Positions 25,693-35,506 of a stretch of DNA of 64,000 bases are shown one piece after another (positions within the stretch are counted from its first letter, which is position 1; every line of letters starts with the position of its first letter). The notes under the pieces are model-generated. The model was not told the origin of the DNA. It was given only the letters and a program-made list of their open reading frames with translations, and searched no databases. The stretch spans positions 1,674,001 through 1,738,000 of the forward strand of contig CYUK01000003.1 of assembly GCA_001299455.1 (NCBI GenBank), in the 5' to 3' direction. The position numbers were made by a program, and so were the translations under genes. This DNA is from Clostridiales bacterium SIT11 (GTDB taxonomy: Bacteria; Bacillota; Clostridia; Tissierellales; Peptoniphilaceae).

Positions 25693-26328
25693 ATGTCAAT
25701 TGCCATTGATGGACCTTCTGGGGCAGGGAAGAGTACTGTGGCCAAGGCCCTGGCCAAGAGGTTGAAAATCCCCTATGTGGACACAGGTGCCATGTACCGA
25801 GCCATAGCCTATGCCTACCTAGAAGGAGGAAGGCCAGAAGACCTTGAAGAATTTTTAAAGACCATGCCCTTAAAAATCTCTCCAGAGGGAATTTATTATA
25901 AGGGGAAACTTTTAGACAAGGAACTGAGGACCAGTGAAGTCACCATGCTTTCTTCCAGCTTGTCCAAGGAAGCTCCTGTTCGCCAGTATCTTTTAGAAGA
26001 CCAAAGACGGCTGGGCCAGGACCACAATGTGGTTATGGAAGGCCGAGATATTGGGACAGTGGTCTTAAAGGATGCCGCCTTTAAGTTTTTTTTAACAGCC
26101 GATGTGGATTTAAGAGCCAAAAGACGCCATGAGCAAAATATAGAAAAGGGCCTAGAGTCAAACCTGGAGGAAGTCAAGGAAGACCTTTTAAAGAGGGACC
26201 AGCAGGACCTCCACCGGGAAATTGCCCCCTTAAAACAGGCCAGGGACGCCATTCTGATAGATAGCAGCCACTTGACCTTGGAAGAGACAGTGGAAAAAAT
26301 GGCCCAATATGTGGAGGAGGGGCAATGA
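25693..26328 (+). CDS. cmk: Cytidylate kinase
   Basis: Phosphorylates CMP/dCMP, 211 residues. P-loop GPSGAGKS near residue 8, VDTGAMYRA, and the EGRDIGTVV motif in the CMP-binding domain are intact. The ATG follows AGAGGG. It begins the cmk-plsC-ispH/rpsA operon, an order typical for Clostridia and relatives, and overlaps plsC by 4 bases. Confidence 0.97.
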   Translation: MSIAIDGPSGAGKSTVAKALAKRLKIPYVDTGAMYRAIAYAYLEGGRPEDLEEFLKTMPLKISPEGIYYKGKLLDKELRTSEVTMLSSSLSKEAPVRQYLLEDQRRLGQDHNVVMEGRDIGTVVLKDAAFKFFLTADVDLRAKRRHEQNIEKGLESNLEEVKEDLLKRDQQDLHREIAPLKQARDAILIDSSHLTLEETVEKMAQYVEEGQ

Positions 26329-26903
26329 AACTTTATAAGGCAATTGGCTTTTTTGCCCGGGGTATTCTACGGATTTTTTTTCGGATAGAAATTGAAGGCA
26401 AGGAATATGCCCTGGAAGAAAATGGTTTAATTTGCAGCAACCATATTTCCAATTGGGATCCAGTCTTTATTTCCGCCTTTTATCCCTATCCCATCTACTG
26501 GATGGCCAAGGAAGAACTTTTTCACAATCCTCTTTTAAGAAGACTTTTAACCCGGTTAGGTGCCTTTCCTGTAGACCGGGAGAAAAATGACCTGTCCGCC
26601 TTGAAAAAAGCCTTGCGGTTGTCAAAAAAAGGCTGTAATGTGGGGATTTTCCCTGAGGGGACCCGGGTCAAGGAAAGAGACCCCTCCCTAGTGAAGTCGG
26701 GGGTGGGACTTTTGGCCATGAAGACTAAGGGAAGGGTGTCTCCAGTATCTATTCGTGGCAATTACCGGATTTTTTCAAGAATAAAACTTGTGATTCAGCC
26801 TCCCTTGGAGCCGCAAGACTTGGCTCCCCAAGGGACCAAGGGCCAGGAAGCCTACCAAGAAGTGTCCATGAAAATTATGGATAAAATTTATGGAGAAGGG
26901 TGA
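26325..26903 (+). CDS. plsC: 1-acyl-sn-glycerol-3-phosphate acyltransferase
   Basis: Membrane-associated acyltransferase making phosphatidic acid, 192 residues. The HX4D catalytic motif (NHISNWDP) and the acceptor-binding FPEGTRV motif are present. It starts within the cmk stop (ATGA overlap, GGAGGGG upstream) and overlaps the ispH/rpsA gene by 14 bases. Confidence 0.95.
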   Translation: MKLYKAIGFFARGILRIFFRIEIEGKEYALEENGLICSNHISNWDPVFISAFYPYPIYWMAKEELFHNPLLRRLLTRLGAFPVDREKNDLSALKKALRLSKKGCNVGIFPEGTRVKERDPSLVKSGVGLLAMKTKGRVSPVSIRGNYRIFSRIKLVIQPPLEPQDLAPQGTKGQEAYQEVSMKIMDKIYGEG

Positions 26904-29118
26904 TTTTATTAAAGTATATCTTGCAGACCATGCCGGCTTTTGTTTTGGAGTCCGTCGGGCTGTAGAAATAGCAGAAGAAGTAGCCAAAACCAGGGACAGG
27001 GCCTATGTAGATGGGGACCTGGTCCACAATGAACAAGTCGTCCAAGACTTAAAAGACTTAGGTCTTCAGAGTTTAAATGGGGAAGACCCTGAAGGGGCCA
27101 CCATTGTTACCAGGAGCCATGGGATTCCCCTGGACCGGTTAAGGAACTTTCAAGAAAAAAATGAAGTCATCGAAACAGTTTGTCCCTTTGTCCAGGCTAT
27201 TTACAAGAGGGTGGAAGAGGCCAATGAAAAGGGCTTTACAGTCCTCTTAATTGGAAAGCCTGGCCATCCAGAAGTAGAAGGCATCCTCTCTCGGGCCAAG
27301 AAGGGCTACTGTATTGAAAGGGAAGAAGACCTAAAGGATTTGGACAAAAACCAGGATGTTATGGTCCTTTCCCAGACCACAAATCGTAAAGAAATCTTTA
27401 AAACTTTAGAAAATGCCATTTTAGGTGTTTTCACAGGACAAATTTTAGTATATAATACAATATGTAATGCTACATCCATCCGCCAAGAAGAAACAGCCGA
27501 CTTGGCAAAAAAAGTAGACCTGATGCTGGTTTTAGGTGGAAAACAGAGCTCCAATACAAGAAAACTTGTAGAAGTAGCAAAAAAGCATTGCGAAAATGTG
27601 ATTTTTATTCAATCCATTAGGGATCTTTCATTCGATGGATTGGAAAAAATAAATAAAATAGGTATTACCGCCGGTGCTTCCACGCCGGATCGTGTAATCA
27701 AGGAGGCAGTTAACTGTATGGAAAACTTGAACAATGAAGAAATGAACAATGAGATGATGGAGGCTATTGACAACTCCTTTACTCGGGTTCGTAGGGGAGA
27801 AATTGTAGCTGGTGAAGTCTTATTCGCCACCGACAATGAAGTAATGGTCAATATCGGCTACCGAGCAGATGGGATTGTGTCTAAGGAAGAACTTTCCAGC
27901 GATCCAGATGTAAAACCATCTGAACTCTATCAACCAGGCGATGAAATCCAAGTCTATGTTATGAAGATGGACGATGGAGACGGCAACGTTGTTCTTTCTA
28001 CAAAACGGGTAGCCAATATGAAGATTTGGGACGACATGGAAGAAAAATACGAAAACAAGGAAAAAGTAACAGCCCATGTAAAATCTGTGGTTAAGGGCGG
28101 CTTAACTTGTGACGTGGACGGCTTAAACGGCTTTATTCCAGCTTCTCATGTATCCATTCGTTTCCAAAGAGATTTACACAAGTATGTAGACACAGACATG
28201 GTTTGTGAAATCATAGATTTTGACAAGATGAAACGGAAATTCGTTCTTTCTCGTAAAAATGTAGAACTTGAAGAACTTGAAGAAGTACGTGACCGGATTT
28301 ACGATGAAATCTCTGAAGGAGATGTCATTAAGGGAACTGTTCAACGCTTAACCAACTTTGGTGCTTTTGTTGATATTGGCGGTGTAGATGGTTTAATCCA
28401 CATTTCCGAACTTTCTTGGAACCGGGTAAAACATCCTTCTGAAGTTGTTTCTCCAGGAGAAGAAGTTGAAGTTCAAGTCCTAAAAATGGACAGAGAACGC
28501 AACCGTATTGCCCTTGGTTTAAAACAAACAACTCAAAAACCCTGGGATATCTTCACAAGTGAAGTAAAAATTGGCGATGTTGTGAAAGGGAAGGTTGTAA
28601 ACCTTCTAGACTTTGGTGCCTTTGTCCGCCTAGAATCTGGTGTTGATGGACTTCTTCATGTATCTCAAATTTCTAGAGAACATGTGGAAAAACCTGCAGA
28701 CAAGCTAGCCATTGGGGATGAGATTGAAGTTAAGGTTACTGACATTAACAATGAAGAAAAGAAAATTTCTCTTTCCATTAAGGCCTTAACAGAACCAGAA
28801 CAAGAAGAAAAACCCAAGGAAAAACCAAAGAGAAGAGAACGCAAATTTGAACGTCCAGTTGCTAAAAAACCAGTTGAAGAAAACAATGATTTTGCTCTTT
28901 CCATTGGAGAAATTTTACAAGGACAAAAGGAAGACTTCCCAGAAGCTCCTCTTGATGTAGAAGGCGACGATGAAAAGATTGAAGAACAAGATGAAGTAAA
29001 AGAAAATCTTGAAGAAGAAAAAGCTGACCTTCTAGAAGAAGATAATAATGCAGATTTAGCAGAAGAAAGCAAACCTGCTACAGAAGAAGCAACAGACGCG
29101 GACGCTGAAGAAGAATAA
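26890..29118 (+). CDS. ispH-rpsA: Bifunctional HMBPP reductase IspH / ribosomal protein S1 fusion
   Basis: 742 residues. Residues ~7-285 are the iron-sulfur enzyme IspH, the last step of the MEP isoprenoid pathway, with its three conserved cysteines (Cys18 in [11 protein letters not shown], one in ETVCPF, one in TICNATS). Residues ~300-625 carry four S1 RNA-binding repeats (for example [20 protein letters not shown]), and the tail is strongly acidic. Such fusions are known in Clostridia and relatives. Codon use shifts toward A/T-ending codons in the S1 half, consistent with high expression of that part. The start overlaps plsC; the site upstream of ATG 26890 is poor, so the exact start is uncertain by a few residues. 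Confidence 0.95.
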   Translation: MEKGDFIKVYLADHAGFCFGVRRAVEIAEEVAKTRDRAYVDGDLVHNEQVVQDLKDLGLQSLNGEDPEGATIVTRSHGIPLDRLRNFQEKNEVIETVCPFVQAIYKRVEEANEKGFTVLLIGKPGHPEVEGILSRAKKGYCIEREEDLKDLDKNQDVMVLSQTTNRKEIFKTLENAILGVFTGQILVYNTICNATSIRQEETADLAKKVDLMLVLGGKQSSNTRKLVEVAKKHCENVIFIQSIRDLSFDGLEKINKIGITAGASTPDRVIKEAVNCMENLNNEEMNNEMMEAIDNSFTRVRRGEIVAGEVLFATDNEVMVNIGYRADGIVSKEELSSDPDVKPSELYQPGDEIQVYVMKMDDGDGNVVLSTKRVANMKIWDDMEEKYENKEKVTAHVKSVVKGGLTCDVDGLNGFIPASHVSIRFQRDLHKYVDTDMVCEIIDFDKMKRKFVLSRKNVELEELEEVRDRIYDEISEGDVIKGTVQRLTNFGAFVDIGGVDGLIHISELSWNRVKHPSEVVSPGEEVEVQVLKMDRERNRIALGLKQTTQKPWDIFTSEVKIGDVVKGKVVNLLDFGAFVRLESGVDGLLHVSQISREHVEKPADKLAIGDEIEVKVTDINNEEKKISLSIKALTEPEQEEKPKEKPKRRERKFERPVAKKPVEENNDFALSIGEILQGQKEDFPEAPLDVEGDDEKIEEQDEVKENLEEEKADLLEEDNNADLAEESKPATEEATDADAEEE

Positions 29119-29138
29119 ATAAGAGATCATGGGTCGAG

Positions 29139-29166
29139 TGCGCTTTCCTGGGAGAGCGCATTTTTC
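29139..29166 (+). terminator. Terminator after ispH-rpsA
   Basis: TGCGCT (29139-29144) with AGCGCA (29155-29160), extended inward by partial pairing, then TTTTT. Confidence 0.88.
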
Positions 29167-29174
29167 CTATATCT

Positions 29175-29729
29175 ATGGAAGGATTAGGCATGTTAATTGA
29201 AGTTTTAGCCCTGGGCCTAGTTACACAAATCATCGTAAAAGGGCAAGTGGACATAGAAGTAAAGCATATAGGCTTTATTTTTTTTCAAATTTTTTGTCTG
29301 CTGGCCTTGCGCCTATTTCCTGGAGGAGAGGACCTTCAGCTTCTAGGAGGGGTCTACATTCAAGGGGTTTTTGTCCTCCTCCTAGGCTTTACAATTCTAG
29401 TCCAAAAGCCTAGAATAGGATGTATCTTCTTAGGCTTGGGTCTTATTTTAAATGGGCTCATGCTTACGAAATATGGCCGGATGCCTGTAGACCCCAATGC
29501 CCTCATCAAGGCTGGTCAGGAATCTGTCCTAAACCTTCTTTTAAAAGATTCTTCTTCAAGTCATATCTTAATGTCTAAAGGGGCCGCGGCTTATTTAGGT
29601 GACTGGATTTCGTTACCTCCTGGCTATCCCCTTGCACGGGTCATTAGTATCGGAGACATTTGTATGAGTCTAGGACTTTTTATTTTATTGATCTTTAGCC
29701 CCCTCAGAAAGGAGTTGAGACATGAGTGA
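29175..29729 (+). CDS. DUF5317 family membrane protein
   Basis: 184-residue hydrophobic protein with four to five membrane helices. It has the family-typical GRMPVDPNAL stretch in the middle and a late ARVISIGDICMSLGLF segment. Function unknown. It precedes cdaA with an 8-base overlap, so it is likely co-expressed with c-di-AMP synthesis; that is context, not evidence of role. Starts at 29175 and at an internal ATG (29190) are both possible; neither has a strong ribosome binding site. Confidence 0.8.
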   Translation: MEGLGMLIEVLALGLVTQIIVKGQVDIEVKHIGFIFFQIFCLLALRLFPGGEDLQLLGGVYIQGVFVLLLGFTILVQKPRIGCIFLGLGLILNGLMLTKYGRMPVDPNALIKAGQESVLNLLLKDSSSSHILMSKGAAAYLGDWISLPPGYPLARVISIGDICMSLGLFILLIFSPLRKELRHE

Positions 29730-30544
29730 ACTTGTAGCGTCTAGAATAAGTAGTATCCGGATTCGAGATATTATCGATATTCTTCTTGTGGCTGTTATGG
29801 TCTACAATTTAATACGTGTTTTAAAGGGAACCCGAGCGGAACAATTAAGTAAGGGGATTATTTTAATTCTTTTATTAACCCAGGTCAGTGAATGGCTGGA
29901 ACTCTACACAGTCAATTGGATTTTAAGCCATATTATTACCATGGGAATGGTGGCCCTGCTCATTGTCTTTCAACCGGAGCTCCGCCGGGGTCTTGAAATG
30001 ATTGGTCGGTCCTCCTCTTTTCGAAAGAGTATGGGCTTAAATAAAAAAAAGACCAATGCAGTGACGGCAGAGATTGTCTCGGCAGTGGGGTCCTTGTCCA
30101 GGCAAAAAATCGGAGCCCTCATTGTCCTGGAAAGGCAGACAGGCCTAGGAGAAATTGCAGAAACAGGAACGGCTTTGGATGCCTATGTGTCGTCAGGACT
30201 CTTGATTAATATCTTTATTCCCAACACCCCCCTCCATGATGGGGCTGTAGTTATCCGGGGAGACCGGGTGGTGGCCGCTGCTTGCTTCCTGCCCTTGACG
30301 GATAATCGAAACCTATCCAAGGAATTGGGAACCCGCCACCGGGCCGCCATTGGGATGAGTGAACGGTCCGACAGCTTGTCTGTCATTGTCAGTGAAGAAA
30401 CGGGGACGGTGTCCATTGCAGAAAATGGAAAAATTTCTCGCCACGTAGACCTATCCACCCTGGAATATATTTTAGACCGGGTTTACGACCCAGAATACAA
30501 TAAGCTAGAATCCTTAATGGATAAGTTTGGAGGTGATCAAGAGG

Positions 30545-30570
<26 letters not shown>
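29722..30570 (+). CDS. cdaA: Diadenylate cyclase CdaA
   Basis: Makes the second messenger c-di-AMP from two ATP. 282 residues: three N-terminal membrane helices (~18-80), then the DAC domain with the catalytic LHDGAVVI and GTRHRAAIG motifs. AAAGGAG precedes the ATG. cdaR follows and overlaps by about 26 bases, the usual regulatory partnership. No glmM is adjacent in this window. Confidence 0.96.
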
Positions 30571-33264
<2,694 letters not shown>

Positions 33265-33310
33265 AAAATCTTGGCAGGAAAAGTTCTTACCAGGAAAAAG
33301 GGCATAAAAA

Positions 33311-33340
33311 AGGAAGTGCAATCTTAGGGTTGCACTTCTT
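33311..33340. terminator. Bidirectional terminator between guaB and the MltG-like gene
   Basis: GAAGTGCAA (33313-33321) pairs perfectly with TTGCACTTC (33330-33338). A-runs precede and T-rich sequence follows, so it can serve both converging genes. The 3' arm encodes the last residues of the minus-strand protein, and that gene's stop codon lies in the loop. Confidence 0.8.
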
Positions 33341-33953
33341 CTTGTTTACATAAGTCTTGAATTAAATCGGCCACCTTAATAGGCGGGTTGACAATATGCT
33401 TGCCGGCTTGAAATTTGTCGGCCATTCCCATATTTTGGGCTTCTTTTACAAAACTGTACTTGGAGGTAATCAGTTGTTGCTGGAACAAGATGTCCGCCAC
33501 TTGTTGGACACTGGCCCCGGCAGGGAGGACAACTTCTGTGTCTTTTAAGGCCTCCAGTTTAGGTTTCGTTAAGATTTCCAAGAGGTCTTGGACCTTGGCA
33601 TCCTTTGGAATATCATAGCTTCCGCCGGAGAAATAGGCATAGAGACCTTGGTCTGCAGCAATTTGAATAAAAGAGGCCTTGTCTTGGATGAGGCCCTGGT
33701 CCAAAAGAGCTTGGGCCACTTTTTGAATATCGGCATCTTCTCCTAAATCCAATTGAATCTGTTCTCCACTCTTTACATCCTTTGCCAGTGGGCTAGAGAT
33801 GGGGGCCGGTTCTTCCTTGGCCAAGGACCCACTTTGGTAGAGGTGGTTCATCCGCCAGTAGGCAAGGCCTAAAAGGGCAGAAAGAATTAAAAGAGTAATG
33901 AGAAGTCGGACAAAGTGGAAGAAAAATTGAGAGAGCCACTGTTGAAATTTCAT
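33324..33953 (-). CDS. MltG/YceG-like membrane protein without catalytic domain
   Basis: 209 residues: a short cytoplasmic N-terminus, one membrane helix (~15-35), then two copies of a ~65-residue LysM-like module. The first copy includes DIQKVAQALLDQGLIQDKASF, split here as DIQKVAQALL and DQGLIQDKASF; the second VQQVADILFQQQLITSKYSF. These match the N-terminal substrate-binding region of endolytic transglycosylase MltG. The catalytic glutamate domain of MltG (a further ~200 residues) is absent, so I expect peptidoglycan binding rather than cleavage. GAGGAAC precedes the start. It is divergent from rluA with facing promoters. Confidence 0.75.
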   Translation of the reverse strand: MKFQQWLSQFFFHFVRLLITLLILSALLGLAYWRMNHLYQSGSLAKEEPAPISSPLAKDVKSGEQIQLDLGEDADIQKVAQALLDQGLIQDKASFIQIAADQGLYAYFSGGSYDIPKDAKVQDLLEILTKPKLEALKDTEVVLPAGASVQQVADILFQQQLITSKYSFVKEAQNMGMADKFQAGKHIVNPPIKVADLIQDLCKQEEVQP

Positions 33954-33973
33954 ATGTTCCTCATTTCTATCTT

Positions 33974-34004
33974 TGTTATAATGTACTTATAGCTTATTAT
34001 AACA
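33974..34004. promoter_or_regulatory. Divergent extended -10 promoters (MltG-like gene and rluA)
   Basis: On + strand TGT plus TATAAT at 33977-33982; on - strand TGT plus TATAAT at 34001-33996. The two elements form an inverted repeat (GTTATAAT ... ATTATAAC) with a 13-base spacer. Neither has a clear -35. Confidence 0.6.
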
Positions 34005-34026
34005 AAAAAAGGAGGGAGACGGAAGT

Positions 34027-34989
34027 ATGCAGAAGTTTGAAATTGGAAAGAATGATGCAGGCCAAAGGATGGACCGGTATTTGAGCAAACTCTTGGTCAA
34101 GGCCAAGAAAAGTCTTTTACAAAAATCCCTCCGAAAGAAAAATATCACCTTAAACGGGAAAAAAGCCAAGGCAGAGGACATCCTAAAAGAAGGGGACTGG
34201 GTGGAAGTTTACTTTTCTGATGAGACCATTGAAAAGTTTCGAGATATAAAAGATTTGGGAGAGGGAGGAAACTTGTCCCTCCTCTATGAAGATGAGGACA
34301 TCCTATTAGTGGAAAAACCCAGGGGAATTTTAACCCACTCCAGCCAAAGGGCCCGGGAGGACAATATGGTAGACCGGCTCATCCACTATCTTATCCAAAT
34401 GGGGGACTATGCTCCTCGCCTGGAACAGACCTTTGTTCCCGCCTTTGCCAACCGTCTGGACCGGAATACCTCGGGAATTCTCTTGGCAGGAAAGACAGCT
34501 AAGGGCTTAAGAAATTTAAACCAGGCCATTCAAAAGAGGAAAATTGAAAAACACTACCTTTTAATGATCCAGGGAGACTTAAAGAAAAGGCAAGTGGTGA
34601 CCACTTCTGGAAAAAAATTAGAGGGAAAGCGAAAAATGGTAGAGGGGGAAGATATTGACATGAAGACAATCTTCACCCCCCTAAGTCATGGAGCCTACTC
34701 CTTAATTGATGCAGAGCTTGTAACGGGAAAGTTCCACCAAATCCGCTACCATATGCAGGGCCTGGGCTACCCGATCTTTGGGGATAAAAAATATGGCCAG
34801 GGAGGTCCTGGCCAGTGGCTCCATAATTACAAGCTGGTCTTCCATACAAGTGGAGACCTAGACTATTTAAAGGGCAGGGTCTTCCAGGCCAATCTAGGAC
34901 AGGATTTAAGCCGTCTGGGCCGGGAAAAAATAGGCCGTGACTTTGATAGGATTCTCAAGGAAATTTATGGAGAAAAAATTGACAAGTAA
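34027..34989 (+). CDS. RluA-family pseudouridine synthase (RluC/RluD type)
   Basis: 320 residues: S4 RNA-binding domain (~12-65), then the RluA catalytic fold with Asp145 in NRLDRNTSGIL (the usual HRLD is NRLD here) and the FHQIRYHM motif near the C-terminus. It likely modifies 23S rRNA; the exact site cannot be told. AAAGGAGGG lies upstream. Its last codons (ATT GAC AAG TAA) contain the -35 of the next promoter. Confidence 0.93.
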   Translation: MQKFEIGKNDAGQRMDRYLSKLLVKAKKSLLQKSLRKKNITLNGKKAKAEDILKEGDWVEVYFSDETIEKFRDIKDLGEGGNLSLLYEDEDILLVEKPRGILTHSSQRAREDNMVDRLIHYLIQMGDYAPRLEQTFVPAFANRLDRNTSGILLAGKTAKGLRNLNQAIQKRKIEKHYLLMIQGDLKKRQVVTTSGKKLEGKRKMVEGEDIDMKTIFTPLSHGAYSLIDAELVTGKFHQIRYHMQGLGYPIFGDKKYGQGGPGQWLHNYKLVFHTSGDLDYLKGRVFQANLGQDLSRLGREKIGRDFDRILKEIYGEKIDK

Positions 34990-35007
34990 CTAAAAATAGG
35001 CTATACT
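34979..35007 (+). promoter_or_regulatory. Strong SigA promoter of the first cobalamin riboswitch
   Basis: TTGACA (34979-34984), 17 bases, TATACT (35002-35007). The -35 lies within the last codons of rluA. This makes the orphan riboswitch transcriptionally plausible. Confidence 0.8.
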
Positions 35008-35039
35008 TTTAATCAGAGGATAAGGAAACTTAACCACAT

Positions 35040-35276
35040 ATTAGGGCAGGTATGAATCGCAACTGCGAATGGAATCCGGTGAAAGTCTGGAACGGTCCCG
35101 CCGCTGTAAAGAGGGAGCAAAGGCCAAAAGTCACTATGTAAAATGGGAAGGCGGTCCAAGCGAAGATCTCTAAGTCAGAAGACAAGCATACCTGTTGGAA
35201 TAAAAACTTGCGCGGAAACAAGTTTATTGTTCAGCAATGCAAATACGGGCATTGGAGTTTTCCAATGCTCTTTTTT
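35040..35276 (+). promoter_or_regulatory. Cobalamin riboswitch with terminator expression platform (no clear target gene)
   Basis: The aptamer core is recognisable: GGAATCCGGTGAAAGTC at ~35071, the GGTCCCGCCGCTGTAA box at ~35093-35109, GGGAAGGCGG at ~35145, and the B12-box-like CTCTAAGTCAGAAGAC at ~35168-35183. The platform holds a strong terminator GCATTGGA/TCCAATGC (35249-35268, then T6). A competing antiterminator is visible: CAATGC (35235-35240) with GCATTG (35249-35254). Downstream, 35277-35447 contains no gene I can support before another terminator, so the target is missing or not protein-coding. copA begins at 35507 from its own promoter. Confidence 0.9.
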
Positions 35277-35339
35277 ATACTCTTTTACCGAATGTGCCTG
35301 GGGAAAGGAAGAAAATGGAGCAGATCCTCATCTGTTGAG

Positions 35340-35421
35340 CTCCTGTGTTTTTAGAAACGTCCTTTGAAAGCCACAAGTGGACCCTTCTAAAAAAGCCACA
35401 GGAGTCTTTCTTTTAGAAGAC
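35340..35421 (+). repeat. Long imperfect inverted repeat in the gap between riboswitch and copA
   Basis: CTCCTGTG plus TTTTTAGAA (35340-35356) faces TTCTAAAAA plus CACAGGAG (35385-35404). The loop contains a small CCAC/GTGG hairpin, and a further GTCTT/AAGAC hairpin follows (35404-35421). It could be a structured RNA or the remains of a small mobile element. No open frame above ~20 codons is convincing here. Confidence 0.5.
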
Positions 35422-35447
35422 CTTTAAAAAGACAAAGCAAAGTGAAG

Positions 35448-35474
35448 TGATTGGACTTGCCAATCATTTTTTTT
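35448..35474 (+). terminator. Terminator before the copA promoter
   Basis: TGATTGG (35448-35454) pairs with CCAATCA (35460-35466), then eight T. It closes the riboswitch transcription unit and overlaps the -35 of copA. Confidence 0.88.
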
Positions 35475-35485
35475 CATGTTAAAAT
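35457..35485 (+). promoter_or_regulatory. SigA promoter of copA-csoR
   Basis: TTGCCA (35457-35462), 17 bases, TAAAAT (35480-35485) preceded by TGT (extended -10). It ends where the putative CsoR operator begins. Confidence 0.75.
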
Positions 35486-35503
35486 ACACCCAGAGGGGGT
35501 GTA
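35485..35503. promoter_or_regulatory. Putative CsoR operator
   Basis: Perfect palindrome TACACCC-AGAGG-GGGTGTA placed between the copA -10 and start codon, also covering the ribosome binding site. Known CsoR operators are GC-tract pseudo-palindromes near copper-ATPase promoters, and csoR is in this operon. Binding is inferred. Confidence 0.6.
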
Positions 35504-35506
35504 GGT

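Noticed and set aside
27609-29072. Minus-strand serine-rich frame opposite the S1 repeats
   Set aside because: Complement of acidic, lysine-rich codons of S1; no start signals or homology.
35143-35367. Open frame of 74 codons across the first riboswitch
   Set aside because: It runs through the aptamer core, antiterminator and terminator of a well-supported cobalamin riboswitch and resembles no protein family.
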